The notes under the pieces were generated by a model. It searched no databases and had not been told where the DNA came from. It saw nothing but the letters and a program-made list of their open reading frames with translations. A DNA stretch of 64,000 nucleotides from contig NZ_JACAOR010000011.1 of assembly GCF_013386115.1 (NCBI RefSeq), positions 372,001 to 436,000 of the forward strand, written 5' to 3'. This DNA is from Pseudomonas gingeri (GTDB lineage: Bacteria > Pseudomonadota > Gammaproteobacteria > Pseudomonadales > Pseudomonadaceae). A program made the translations under genes and the position numbers. Of this stretch, positions 35,898 through 44,048 are shown piece by piece (position 1 is the first letter of the stretch; each line of letters starts with the position of its first letter).

Positions 35898-35974
35898 GCA
35901 GCGGTAGTTCAGTCGGTTAGAATACCGGCCTGTCACGCCGGGGGTCGCGGGTTCGAGTCCCGTCCGCTGCGCCA
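35898..35974 (+). tRNA. tRNA-Asp (GTC), copy 2
   Basis: Identical to the tRNA at 35707-35783. The 114-bp spacer between the copies shows no gene. Confidence 0.96.
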
Positions 35975-36018
35975 TACAAGGCTTCGAGGCCCTTGAACTC
36001 CTCGAAGCAACGAAAAAT

Positions 36019-36044
36019 GCCCCGGCTTGCCGGGGCTTTTTTTT
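36019..36044 (+). terminator. Terminator of the Val/Asp tRNA array
   Basis: GCCCCGG-CTTG-CCGGGGC stem followed by eight T. It is a textbook intrinsic terminator. Confidence 0.93.
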
Positions 36045-36279
36045 GCCGATGAAAAAGTGCTGTCGCCGGTCGACGATCCGCTGGGCAGTGGAACTTCTGC
36101 CAGTCATGGCCGTCCAGTCCTCATGCCCCTGCAAAACTGCGGGTACTGATCGAACCTCCGGGCGAAGGTCTTTTTCCTGAAAAATCGCTGTCGTAGAGTA
36201 GTTAAGACACTAAAGCGTGCGCTCTGGCGTGGCGATCTGATGCACAATACGCCCCGGACCGTTTTACTCAGGATTATCA

Positions 36280-37116
36280 ATGTCGACATCATTCCACTTG
36301 CGTGCCGTGGTATTGGCCCTGGTGCTGGCGGGCGCCGCAGGCTGCTCCTCGCCCAAGACCGCCGTTTATGAACACGAAAATTTCGACGACTCCGGAACCT
36401 TCTCGCGCAATTACGCGGTGAGCGACACGGCGTCCTGTGAAGCGGCCCGCCGTGCCTTGCTCAGCCAGGGCTACATCATCACCAGTAGCGATCCGAAGCT
36501 GGTGGCCGGCAACAAGAGCTTCCAGCAGACCGGCGATACCCACCTGCAGATCAGCTTCAGTGTCGTCTGTGCGGCCGATGGCAGCGCCGATCATCGCTCG
36601 ACGATGTTCGCCAACGCCCTGCAGGACCGTTACGCACTGAAGAAGGTCAACAACTCCGCCAGCCTGGGGGTGGGGGTGTTGGGTTCGGTGTCGATGCCGA
36701 TCGGCTCGACCGATGATTCGATGGTCAAGGTAGCCAGTGAAACGGTGTCCTCGGCCAAGTTCTACGACCGTTTCTTTACCCTGGTGGAGTTGTTCCTGCC
36801 GCCTGAAGTGAAGAAGGAAAAGCACACCGACGAGAAGCCCAAGGCCGATCTCGGCGTGCCTGAAACCGCTCCGGCGGCGATCAAGCCGGAAGCCGCCGCG
36901 GAGCCGGCAAAAGCCGCCGAGCCAAGCCATGTCGAGCCTGCGCATGTCGCTCCGGCCCTGACGGCTCCGGCTATTCCCGAGCCGGTAAAACCATTGCCGG
37001 AAGTCGCTCCGGCGACCCCGGCCGAAACGGCACCGGCGACGCCGGCCGCCAGTGACAAACCGGCCGAGCCGACACCGGCGCCGACCCCTGCCGAGCCGGC
37101 CACGCCGGCTCAGTAA
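36280..37116 (+). CDS. DUF2242-family lipoprotein, 278 aa
   Basis: A short signal sequence ends at AGAAGC|SSPKT, a lipobox-like site, so the mature protein is probably attached to a membrane through Cys. A folded domain (about residues 25-180, with AVYEHENFDDSGTF and RALLSQGYIITSSD) matches proteins of the DUF2242 family as I remember them. The last 90 residues are a low-complexity Pro/Ala/Glu tail typical of cell-envelope spacers. The function is unknown. It is convergent with the mdeB-like gene, whose stop lies only 9 bp from its own. Confidence 0.75.
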   Translation: MSTSFHLRAVVLALVLAGAAGCSSPKTAVYEHENFDDSGTFSRNYAVSDTASCEAARRALLSQGYIITSSDPKLVAGNKSFQQTGDTHLQISFSVVCAADGSADHRSTMFANALQDRYALKKVNNSASLGVGVLGSVSMPIGSTDDSMVKVASETVSSAKFYDRFFTLVELFLPPEVKKEKHTDEKPKADLGVPETAPAAIKPEAAAEPAKAAEPSHVEPAHVAPALTAPAIPEPVKPLPEVAPATPAETAPATPAASDKPAEPTPAPTPAEPATPAQ

Positions 37117-37125
37117 ACGCTCCCT

Positions 37126-39804
37126 TCAGATCGCCGCGGGATCGGGTTTGTCGACCTCGATACCGTAGCGGCTGATAGCCTGGACCACGCTGCTGCGCGG
37201 GACCTGTCCATCATCGGCCAAGGCCTTGAGCGCGGCCAGGACGATAAAGTAGCGATCCACTTCGAAGAACTGCCGCAGGGTTTCACGGGTATCGGATTGG
37301 CCGAAACCGTCGGTGCCCAGGGCCACGAAACGCCTGCCGCTGACGAAAGGGCGAATCTGGTCGGCGAAGATCTTCATGTAGTCCGTGGCGACCACCAGCG
37401 GCCCAGCCCGGTCCTTCAGACAGCTTTCCACATAGCTGATCCGCGGTTCCTCCTGGGGATGCAGCAGGTTCCAGCGCTCCACCGTGTGCCCCTCGCGACG
37501 CAACTCGGTGAGGCTGGTGGCACTCCAGACATCACTGGCCACGGCGAAGTCATCCCGCAGCAGTTGGGCCGCCGCCATCACCTCGCGCAGGATCGAACCG
37601 CAACCCATCAATTGCACGCGAGGTCGCTCCCCGGCCTGCGTGTCGTCGTTCCCGAGCAGGTAGAGCCCCTTGAGAATGCCTTCCTCTACACCGTCGGGCA
37701 TGGCCGGGTGCGGGTAGTTCTCGTTGAGCAGGGTGATGTAGTAATAGATATCCTCCTGTTCGACATACATGCGGCGCATGCCTTCGCGGATGATCACCGC
37801 CAGTTCGTAGGCGAAGGTCGGGTCATACGACACGCAGCAGGGGATTACCGACGACAGCACATGGCTGTGGCCGTCGTCATGCTGCAGGCCTTCGCCCATC
37901 AGCGTGGTGCGGCCCGAGGTGGCGCCCAGCAGGAAGCCCCGGGCCCGTGCGTCGCCGGCCGCCCAGGCGAGGTCGCCGACCCGCTGGAAACCGAACATCG
38001 AGTAGTAGATATAGAACGGCACGGTCATCAGGCCGTGATTGCTGTAGGAGGTGCTGGCGGCGATCCAGGAAGAAATGCCGCCCGATTCGTTCAGGCCTTC
38101 CTGGAGAATCTGGCCGTCGCGGCTTTCCTTGTAGTAGCTCAGTTGCCCGGCGTCCTGCGGGGTGTAGAGCTGGCCCACCGCCGAGTGGATGCCGATCTGG
38201 CGAAACAGGCTTTCCATGCCGAAGGTCCGTGATTCGTCGGGCACGATGGGAACCACCCGCTTGCCGATATGCGGATCCTTCAACAGTGTGCCGAGGATGC
38301 GCACGAAGGCCATGGTGGTGGAAATCGAGCGTTCACCGGTGTCCTTGAGCTGTGCGGCGAAGGTTTCCAGCGGTGGGATCCGCAAGCTCTCGCAGGCCGT
38401 GTTGCGCGCCGGCACATGGCCGCCGAGCTGTTGTCGGCGCGCGGCGAAGTAGTGCGCTTCGGGGCTGTCGGCGGTGGGCTTGAGGTAGGGGATTTCCTTG
38501 GCCAACTGCTCGTCCGAGACCTCCAGGCCGAAACGATCGCGGAAGGCCTTGACCGCGTCCAGATCCATTTTCTTCAACTGGTGGTTGATATTCTGGCCTT
38601 CGCCGGCCTCGCCCATGCCGAAGCCCTTGACGGTCTTGGCGAGAATCACCGTCGGCTGCCCGCTGTGGCGCATGGCGGCGGCGTAGGCGTTGTAGACCTT
38701 GTCCGGGTCGTGGCCACCGCGGGACAGCTTCCAGATATCGTCGTCCGTCATGTCGGCCACCAGCTCCAGCAGGGCCGGGTACTTGCCGAAGAAATGCTCG
38801 CGCACATAGGCGCCGTTCTGCGACTTGTAGTTCTGATACTCGCCATCCACGCATTCCATCATGCGTTGGCGCAGCAGGCCGCTGCGATCCTTCTCCAGCA
38901 AGGCATCCCAGCCGCCCCCCCAGATCACCTTGATCACGTTCCAGCCGGCGGCTCGGTACAGGCTTTCGAACTCCTGGATCACCTTGGCGTTGCCGCGTAC
39001 CGGGCCGTCCAGGCGCTGCAGGTTGCAGTTGACGACGAAGATCAGGTTATCGAGCTTTTCCCGTCCGGCCAGGGAGATCGCCGCCAGGGACTCGGGTTGG
39101 TCCATCTCGCCGTCGCCGAGAAAGGCCCAGACCTTGCGGCCCTGGTGCGGCTTGAGGTCGCGATATTCCAGGTAGCGCATGAAGCGCGCCTGGTAGGCGG
39201 CGGTGATCGGCCCCAGGCCCATGGACACCGTGGGGAACTGCCAGAAGTCCGGCATCAGCCGCGGATGCGGGTAGCTCGACAGGCCGTCGCCGCCGGCTTC
39301 GCGGCGGAAATTGTCGAGCTGGGCTTCGCTGACGCGTCCTTCGAGATAGGCGCGACCATAGATACCCGGCGAGGAATGGCCCTGGATATACACCATGTCG
39401 CCCTCGAAGTTGTCGGTGCGACCGCGGAAAAAGTGATCGAAGCCAACGTCATACAGCACCGCCGCCGAAGCATAGGTGGCGATATGACCGCCGACTCCCG
39501 AATGCTTGCCGGCCCGCAGCACCATGGCCATGGCGTTCCAGCGGATATAGGCGTTCAGCCGGCGTTCGATGGCCAGGTTGCCGGGGTAGGGCTGCTGGCG
39601 GTCGACGGCAATGGTGTTGACGTAGGGCGTGGTGACCCGACCGTGGAAATCGCCATGGCGGGCGACATCGAAGTCCAGTAGCTGGTCGATCAGATAGTGC
39701 GCGCGCGGGCGTCCTTCGGTGGACAGAACGGATTCGATCGATTCGAGCCACTCGCGGGTTTCCTGCGGATCATCGTCGAGAATCAGGGCGTTGGGGTGAG
39801 TCAT
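37126..39804 (-). CDS. mdeB: Homodimeric 2-oxoacid dehydrogenase E1 (MdeB/AceE-like), 892 aa
   Basis: A full-length thiamine-diphosphate E1 of the AceE type. The ThDP-binding motif is GDGEMDQPESL with NLIFVVNCN, and the C-terminal transketolase-like regions (IIREGMRRMYVEQEDIYYY, DVWSATSLTELRREGHTVERWN) are complete. No E2 or E3 gene is adjacent, so it must use a complex encoded elsewhere. Paralogues of AceE outside the aceEF operon in pseudomonads are often MdeB, which prefers 2-oxobutyrate from methionine breakdown; no mdeA is in this window, so the symbol is tentative. AGGAG precedes the ATG. A palindrome 97 bp upstream is the likely MarR site. Confidence 0.85.
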   Translation of the reverse strand: MTHPNALILDDDPQETREWLESIESVLSTEGRPRAHYLIDQLLDFDVARHGDFHGRVTTPYVNTIAVDRQQPYPGNLAIERRLNAYIRWNAMAMVLRAGKHSGVGGHIATYASAAVLYDVGFDHFFRGRTDNFEGDMVYIQGHSSPGIYGRAYLEGRVSEAQLDNFRREAGGDGLSSYPHPRLMPDFWQFPTVSMGLGPITAAYQARFMRYLEYRDLKPHQGRKVWAFLGDGEMDQPESLAAISLAGREKLDNLIFVVNCNLQRLDGPVRGNAKVIQEFESLYRAAGWNVIKVIWGGGWDALLEKDRSGLLRQRMMECVDGEYQNYKSQNGAYVREHFFGKYPALLELVADMTDDDIWKLSRGGHDPDKVYNAYAAAMRHSGQPTVILAKTVKGFGMGEAGEGQNINHQLKKMDLDAVKAFRDRFGLEVSDEQLAKEIPYLKPTADSPEAHYFAARRQQLGGHVPARNTACESLRIPPLETFAAQLKDTGERSISTTMAFVRILGTLLKDPHIGKRVVPIVPDESRTFGMESLFRQIGIHSAVGQLYTPQDAGQLSYYKESRDGQILQEGLNESGGISSWIAASTSYSNHGLMTVPFYIYYSMFGFQRVGDLAWAAGDARARGFLLGATSGRTTLMGEGLQHDDGHSHVLSSVIPCCVSYDPTFAYELAVIIREGMRRMYVEQEDIYYYITLLNENYPHPAMPDGVEEGILKGLYLLGNDDTQAGERPRVQLMGCGSILREVMAAAQLLRDDFAVASDVWSATSLTELRREGHTVERWNLLHPQEEPRISYVESCLKDRAGPLVVATDYMKIFADQIRPFVSGRRFVALGTDGFGQSDTRETLRQFFEVDRYFIVLAALKALADDGQVPRSSVVQAISRYGIEVDKPDPAAI

Positions 39805-39898
39805 GCCGGGCTCCTGGGGCTGCCGATGGGCAGCGTGATGGCGGGACGGATGCGACGCGCAAACCTTGTGGGTGGGCGTCGGCAGCACGTTGAAAATA

Positions 39899-39916
39899 TA
39901 GTTGCAATTGCAACTA
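39899..39916. promoter_or_regulatory. Palindromic operator between mdeB-like gene and marR
   Basis: TAGTTGCAATTGCAACTA is a perfect 18-bp palindrome in the 179-bp divergent gap. On the minus strand it abuts a -10-like TATATT; on the plus strand a TTGAAA (39890-39895) lies just upstream of it. Its core GTTGCA-AT-TGCAAC nearly equals the site at 41575. It is the probable binding site of the MarR protein encoded next to it. Confidence 0.75.
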
Positions 39917-39983
39917 CAAGATCGAATCTATCCCGCCATGGGTTACCATTGCAACCCTCTTGATTTTTCTGCGGATGGTTTTC

Positions 39984-40454
39984 ATGGCTGCCAACGAGCC
40001 CGATGTATGGTTCCGCTTCGTCAGGGCTCACCGTAGCGTTATCCGCGAGATAGAGCGGCGCCTGGCAACCGCGGGGCTACCACCCTATGCCTGGTACGAT
40101 GCCCTGTGGGGATTGGAAAGCGGGCCGGACGGTACTCGGCGGATGCATGAGCTGGCGGATGTGCTGGCGATCGAGCGCTACAACCTCACCCGGCTGGTCG
40201 ACCGGCTGGAGAAGGACGGCCTGGTGGTGCGCTCGCGTGCCGAGGGCGATGGGCGCGGGGCATTTGCCTCGATCACCGAGGCCGGCCGGGGCTTGCGCAA
40301 GAGGATGTGGGCAATCTACGAAGAGGCGGTCGCCGAGCTGTTTCTGTCGCAACTCGACGACAGCCAGCGGCGCAGTTTCGCCGACGCCCTGGAGCGTACC
40401 GCCGATCTGGCGCGCAATGCCGGTAGCGAGTCGCGGGGGCGTGGCAAGGCCTGA
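39984..40454 (+). CDS. MarR-family transcriptional regulator, 156 aa
   Basis: A winged helix-turn-helix dimeric regulator. DNA-binding residues lie in ELADVLAIERYNLTRLVDRLEKDGLV, and the wing in RSRAEGDGRGAFASITEAG. GGATGG sits six bases before the ATG at 39984; an ATG at 39975 is possible. It lies between two E1-type genes and is divergent from the first and convergent with the second. The matching palindromes in both promoter regions make it the likely repressor of both and of itself. The ligand is not known; a 2-oxoacid or precursor would fit. Confidence 0.9.
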   Translation: MAANEPDVWFRFVRAHRSVIREIERRLATAGLPPYAWYDALWGLESGPDGTRRMHELADVLAIERYNLTRLVDRLEKDGLVVRSRAEGDGRGAFASITEAGRGLRKRMWAIYEEAVAELFLSQLDDSQRRSFADALERTADLARNAGSESRGRGKA

Positions 40455-40476
40455 CAGGGCGATAGCCGCGCGACGA

Positions 40477-41523
40477 TCAACATAGCCCATAACGCGCAAG
40501 CGCCTGCCTGGCGAGCCCTGATGCGATCTGTTGTTCATCCGCCAGGGCACCAAGGGCCAGCGCGGCGATCCAGTGGCGATCAGGCGCCCCCGGCCCCATC
40601 GAGCCGGCTCCCAGCCCGACAAATCGTGCCGCGACATACCCGCCCAGGGGATCGACCACGGCCTGCGGGTAGCCGGTCACCGCGACGATCGGGGCGTTGC
40701 TGTCGCCCAGGCACTTCTCCAGATGCGAGCGGCGTTTCGTTGCGCCCGGGTGCAGGCGGTTCCAGCGTGCTGTACTCGCGGCGTTCCGCGCCAGTCGGGT
40801 ATAGCTGGGACAACTCCAGACCTGTGCAGTGATTCCCCAGTCCTGCTCCAGCAAACCGGCAGCCGCCTGCACTTCCTCGAGTGCCTGGCCGGCCCCCAGC
40901 AGACGGATGATCGCCGAGCGTTCCGGCGAGAGGCGGTACATGCCGTCGAGGGCGTCCTGCGTCTGCTCGGCAGTCAACGCCGGACCTTGCTCCCGATCGT
41001 GCAGGGCCAGGTAGTAGAACCCCGGATCGCCTTCGACATACAGCCGCTGCAAGGCGGCCAGGACAATCGCCCGGGCTTCGGCGCCCGAGGCGGGGTCGAA
41101 CGGCTGGCAGCGCGGATTGCTCGCCAGCCACAAGGGCAATGAAGGCTGCGCCCCCTTGGGCCAGCGCGAGGGCAGGGTCTCGATATCGTTGCACAGGATA
41201 CCGCGTTGCAGGGTTTCGTCGGCCACTGCACAGAGTCCGGCGGAATGGGCGGCGCTGAGCAGGTACAGCAAGGGTCTTTGCGCACGATGACGGGAGAAAC
41301 GCATCGACCAGGCACTGATCCGGGTCGAACGCGGCGCATCGGGATGCCGATGATTGCGGATGACCCAGGCCCCATGGTTCGCGGCCATGCCGTGCTCCAG
41401 CCGCTCGGCGATCTCCAGCACACTGGACAGCGGTGATCCCGCTGTCGCGGGGGCGGCCTGCAGGGCCTTGATGCAGGCAAGGGCGGTGGCCCGGCTTGAG
41501 GGGCGGGGGGAGAGTGCGGTCAT
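40477..41523 (-). CDS. Stand-alone C-terminal half of an AceE-type E1, 348 aa
   Basis: The protein corresponds only to the pyrimidine-binding and C-terminal domains of homodimeric E1 enzymes. Aligning by eye with the neighbouring 892-aa E1: AALQRLYVEGDPGFYYLAL matches its MRRMYVEQEDIYYYITL, GITAQVWSCPSYTRLARNAASTARWNRLHP matches VASDVWSATSLTELRREGHTVERWNLLHP (quoted in part), and the ends ARQALARYGL and VQAISRYGI match. The ThDP diphosphate domain with GDGEMD is missing. The ORF is intact and has its own promoter, so it is not obviously a decaying pseudogene. It may dimerise with a partner or have a non-catalytic role. Confidence 0.75.
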   Translation of the reverse strand: MTALSPRPSSRATALACIKALQAAPATAGSPLSSVLEIAERLEHGMAANHGAWVIRNHRHPDAPRSTRISAWSMRFSRHRAQRPLLYLLSAAHSAGLCAVADETLQRGILCNDIETLPSRWPKGAQPSLPLWLASNPRCQPFDPASGAEARAIVLAALQRLYVEGDPGFYYLALHDREQGPALTAEQTQDALDGMYRLSPERSAIIRLLGAGQALEEVQAAAGLLEQDWGITAQVWSCPSYTRLARNAASTARWNRLHPGATKRRSHLEKCLGDSNAPIVAVTGYPQAVVDPLGGYVAARFVGLGAGSMGPGAPDRHWIAALALGALADEQQIASGLARQALARYGLC

Positions 41524-41569
41524 GGTCGGGTTCGCCTGGACGGGGTTTTCAACCCTAGATCAGTCGGGC

Positions 41570-41598
41570 ATATGATTGCAAATGCAATTACATTTCAA
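41570..41598 (-). promoter_or_regulatory. Promoter of the half-E1 gene with embedded operator
   Basis: Reading leftward, -35 TTGAAA (41598-41593) and -10 TCATAT (41575-41570) are 17 bp apart. The palindrome ATTGCA-AA-TGCAAT (41575-41588) fills most of the spacer. It matches the operator at 39901-39914 at all arm bases except the outermost pair, so a repressor bound here would block RNA polymerase. Confidence 0.75.
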
Positions 41599-41765
41599 GT
41601 GAATAAAAAATGACTGGAAAAAAACCTGACCCATCTGCTAGTTTTTCTACTCAGGAGAACGTCTGGTAAGAGGGCGCTTCATTTTTCCTTAACACGGGCA
41701 ACTTAAGCTGGCCCTGCAGGTCAGTTGCACAAGCGCTTTTACCCACGAGCAAAAGGAGTTTCACA

Positions 41766-41852
41766 ATGGACGATTATCAAGAAGAGCTGCTGGAGTTCCA
41801 CGCTTTCGAGCTGGATCCGGTCGAACCGGCTGATGACGCTACCGAGCTGTAA
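41766..41852 (+). CDS. 28-residue acidic ORF of unknown function
   Basis: MDDYQEELLEFHAFELDPVE and then PADDATEL is an acidic peptide with no signal sequence or Cys. A strong AAGGAG lies seven bases from the ATG. The stop codon sits in the loop of an intrinsic terminator (41837-41869), so the transcript is very short and the ORF is the only gene on it. A leader of about 165 bp precedes it. I do not recognise the product. Alternatives are a regulatory RNA that happens to carry an ORF, or a peptide linked to the convergent AraC-type gene. Confidence 0.65.
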   Translation: MDDYQEELLEFHAFELDPVEPADDATEL

Positions 41853-41869
41853 ACGGTGGCGTTTTTTTT
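41837..41869 (+). terminator. Intrinsic terminator overlapping the 28-residue ORF
   Basis: CGCTACCG and CGGTGGCG form an eight-pair stem (one T-G wobble) with a nine-base loop, followed by eight T. The TAA of the ORF lies in the loop. Confidence 0.88.
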
Positions 41870-41871
41870 GC

Positions 41872-42912
41872 TCAGGCGGAATGTCGCTGACTGCGGCGGA
41901 ACTCGCCCGGGGTCTGGCCGTTCCAGCGCTTGAAGGCCCGTTGAAAGGCCTCGGCTGAAGCAAAGCCGAGCAGGTAGGCGATTTCGCCAAACGCCAGCTC
42001 AGTATCCCGAATGTAGGTCATCGCCAGGTCGCGGCGGGTGTCGTTGAGAATCGCGCGAAATTGCGTGCCTTCCTCGGCGAGTTTGCGACGCAAGGTCCAG
42101 GTCGGCAGTTTCAGGCGTGCCGCCACTTCTTCCAGGTCGGGTTCCCGGCCACCATTGAGCAAAGGCCCCAGCAACTGAGTGATGCGCTCACGCAGGCTGC
42201 GGGTGCGGGTCAATTGTTCCAGTTCCCGTTCACAGAGTTGCAGCAGGTGCCGCCAGGTACTCGGACAGTGTTCCGGGTTGCGCAGGCCGAGGCTGGCCTG
42301 GTCCAGGCGCAATTGATTGATCTCGGCACCGAAGTGCACCGGGCCGTCGCCGAGCAGCCGGTAGTCGGCGGCATAATCCGGCTCGCTGAACTCGATATCG
42401 ATTCGTTCGGCCCGCAGGGCTTGGCCGGCGACGCTCGATAACTGCCTGAGCCAGCCGGCAATGATCGAGTCGACCACAAAACGGTTGTAGGCGTTGTACG
42501 GGCTGATGGAATAGAAGCGCAGCCAGGCTCCGCCGGCATCTTCGTGGAAGCTCGATTGACCACGGTAGTTGGAACCGTAGAGGGCTTCGAAGCGGGTCAG
42601 GGTCCGTGCCGCCTCGCGCACGGTCGGCGCCTGGGCCGCGGTGATGCCGGCCAGTCCGGCCTGGCTCAGGCGGCTGAGGCGACCCATGTGCAGGCCCAGC
42701 GCCGGGTTTCCGGTAAGCTGGATCGCGGCGTGGCCCAGGCGCATGTAGCGCGGAATCGACAACCGCGCCCCGGGCTCGGCCAGGCGCGCCGGGTCCAACC
42801 CGTACTGTTCCAGCAGTGCCTGGGGATCGGCGCCCGATTCACGCACCGCGTCGGCCAGGCTGTGGACGAAGCCGACGGACAAGTCGCCGAGGCGCATCGG
42901 CAGCGGCTTCAT
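41872..42912 (-). CDS. AraC-family regulator (OruR/ArgR-type N-domain), 346 aa
   Basis: The N-terminal ligand domain (about residues 1-230, with FVHSLADAVRESGADPQALLEQYGLD and LGLHMGRLSRLSQAG) is of the Arabinose_bd type, followed by a C-terminal AraC helix-turn-helix pair (VAARLKLPTWTLRRKLAEEG and AFGEIAYLLGFASAEAFQRAFKRWNGQTPGEFR, quoted in part). The ATG overlaps the stop of the upstream nitrilase-fold gene (ATGA), so the two are co-translated. This coupling suggests a common regulatory job. No effector is identifiable. Confidence 0.9.
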   Translation of the reverse strand: MKPLPMRLGDLSVGFVHSLADAVRESGADPQALLEQYGLDPARLAEPGARLSIPRYMRLGHAAIQLTGNPALGLHMGRLSRLSQAGLAGITAAQAPTVREAARTLTRFEALYGSNYRGQSSFHEDAGGAWLRFYSISPYNAYNRFVVDSIIAGWLRQLSSVAGQALRAERIDIEFSEPDYAADYRLLGDGPVHFGAEINQLRLDQASLGLRNPEHCPSTWRHLLQLCERELEQLTRTRSLRERITQLLGPLLNGGREPDLEEVAARLKLPTWTLRRKLAEEGTQFRAILNDTRRDLAMTYIRDTELAFGEIAYLLGFASAEAFQRAFKRWNGQTPGEFRRSQRHSA

Positions 42913-44048
42913 GGCAACCACAGGTTCAGCAGGCGGGCGCCACGCCCACCGGCGTCGTCCTGGGTGAGGGTCTGCCCGTTGTAGCTGATGAAACTCTGCC
43001 CCGAGCTGCGCTGGTCCCAGAGTTGACCACGCAGGAACACGCTGATCCCGGCGATGGACTGGCTGCCCGGAGCGCGACTGATCAGGGTCAGGCGGTGCCA
43101 GGCCTCGCCTTCGCTGAGTTCGCCGGGGCGCAGGCTGACATCAGGCGGGGTGACCGCGTTTTTGAAGCCGCGCCAGGGTTTGTCCCAACTGCCCTTGCCG
43201 GCGACAAAGGCCGGCACGGCAACCAGCTTCACCCCCAGGGCGTCGAGTTGGCCGTAGGCGCTCGGATACCAGCTGTCGCTGCCGATCAGGATGCCCAGGC
43301 GACCGGCCGGCGTGTCGACGACATTCAGTGGCTGGTCTGAGGCGCCTAGGACATAGCCGCGTTGTTCGAAGGTCGGGTACAGCTGGCGTTGCGGCTGGCC
43401 CATGGGGCGACCGTCGGCACCGAAGGCCAGGCTGGCGTTGTACAGCGAGCCACGGCCGACTTTCAGCGTGCCCTGTTCGACGATCGGCGTCGGCAGCAGG
43501 ATCGAGCCCGCCACCAGGGTGATGCCGAACTCTTTCGCCAGGCCGCCGAAGAGCGCCTGGTAATCGCTGGCCATGGTCCGCGCCTTCATGCGCAGCCGGG
43601 CGTCGTCCAGACGGCTGCGGCCCTTGGCCTTGAACACCGCGCCGGTGAATTTCAGCGGGTTGCTGACCATCAGCCAGTTCATCGCTTCCTGCTGGTTGAT
43701 GGCCTGGTAGAGGTCGTCCTTTTCACCGCGCAGCACCAGCCAGGTGCCGACATGCTCGGGCAGGACCGCCACTGTCCTGGCGTTGAGCAGCCCCAGGTTG
43801 CGTGCCTGTTGCAGGTAGGCCGCGAGCTTGCGGTGCAGGCGCGGCAGGCTCTGGTAGTCGCTGGGGAACAGCTCCGGCTGGATGCCGAGCAGGTTGCCAT
43901 GCTCGCCGGGAACCCCCTGGTTCACCGCGAGTTTGATGCGCAGGTCCGACAGGTAGTGGCCGGTCGTGCGCTGCTGGGTCCAGACGCCGTAGCTGGTGAG
44001 CGCGGCGATCAGGGCGATGAGAAAGGTGCCGACAAGAAGTTTGCGCAT
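42909..44048 (-). CDS. Membrane-anchored carbon-nitrogen hydrolase-fold protein, 379 aa
   Basis: An N-terminal membrane helix (about residues 4-22) precedes a nitrilase-superfamily domain. The catalytic Glu appears to be present (VAVLPEHVGTWL). At the Lys position the sequence reads QRQLYPTFE, without a clear Lys, and where the Cys is expected (usually ICYD or similar) it reads GILIGSDSWYP, so the nucleophile is replaced by Gly. By these residues it is likely a pseudoenzyme, possibly a sensor. It is the first gene of a two-gene operon with the AraC regulator. Family assignment is moderate. Confidence 0.75.
   Translation of the reverse strand: MRKLLVGTFLIALIAALTSYGVWTQQRTTGHYLSDLRIKLAVNQGVPGEHGNLLGIQPELFPSDYQSLPRLHRKLAAYLQQARNLGLLNARTVAVLPEHVGTWLVLRGEKDDLYQAINQQEAMNWLMVSNPLKFTGAVFKAKGRSRLDDARLRMKARTMASDYQALFGGLAKEFGITLVAGSILLPTPIVEQGTLKVGRGSLYNASLAFGADGRPMGQPQRQLYPTFEQRGYVLGASDQPLNVVDTPAGRLGILIGSDSWYPSAYGQLDALGVKLVAVPAFVAGKGSWDKPWRGFKNAVTPPDVSLRPGELSEGEAWHRLTLISRAPGSQSIAGISVFLRGQLWDQRSSGQSFISYNGQTLTQDDAGGRGARLLNLWLP

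Noticed and set aside
40477..41523. Half E1 as a simple pseudogene of mdeB
   Set aside because: There is no frameshift or internal stop, it has a good promoter with an operator, and the missing part is removed cleanly at a domain border; kept as a gene, although decay is not excluded.
41590..41765. Sigma-54 promoter before the 28-residue ORF (TGGCCC...TTGCA)
   Set aside because: The GG and GC doublets are not at the required spacing; no reliable promoter of any class could be assigned by eye.
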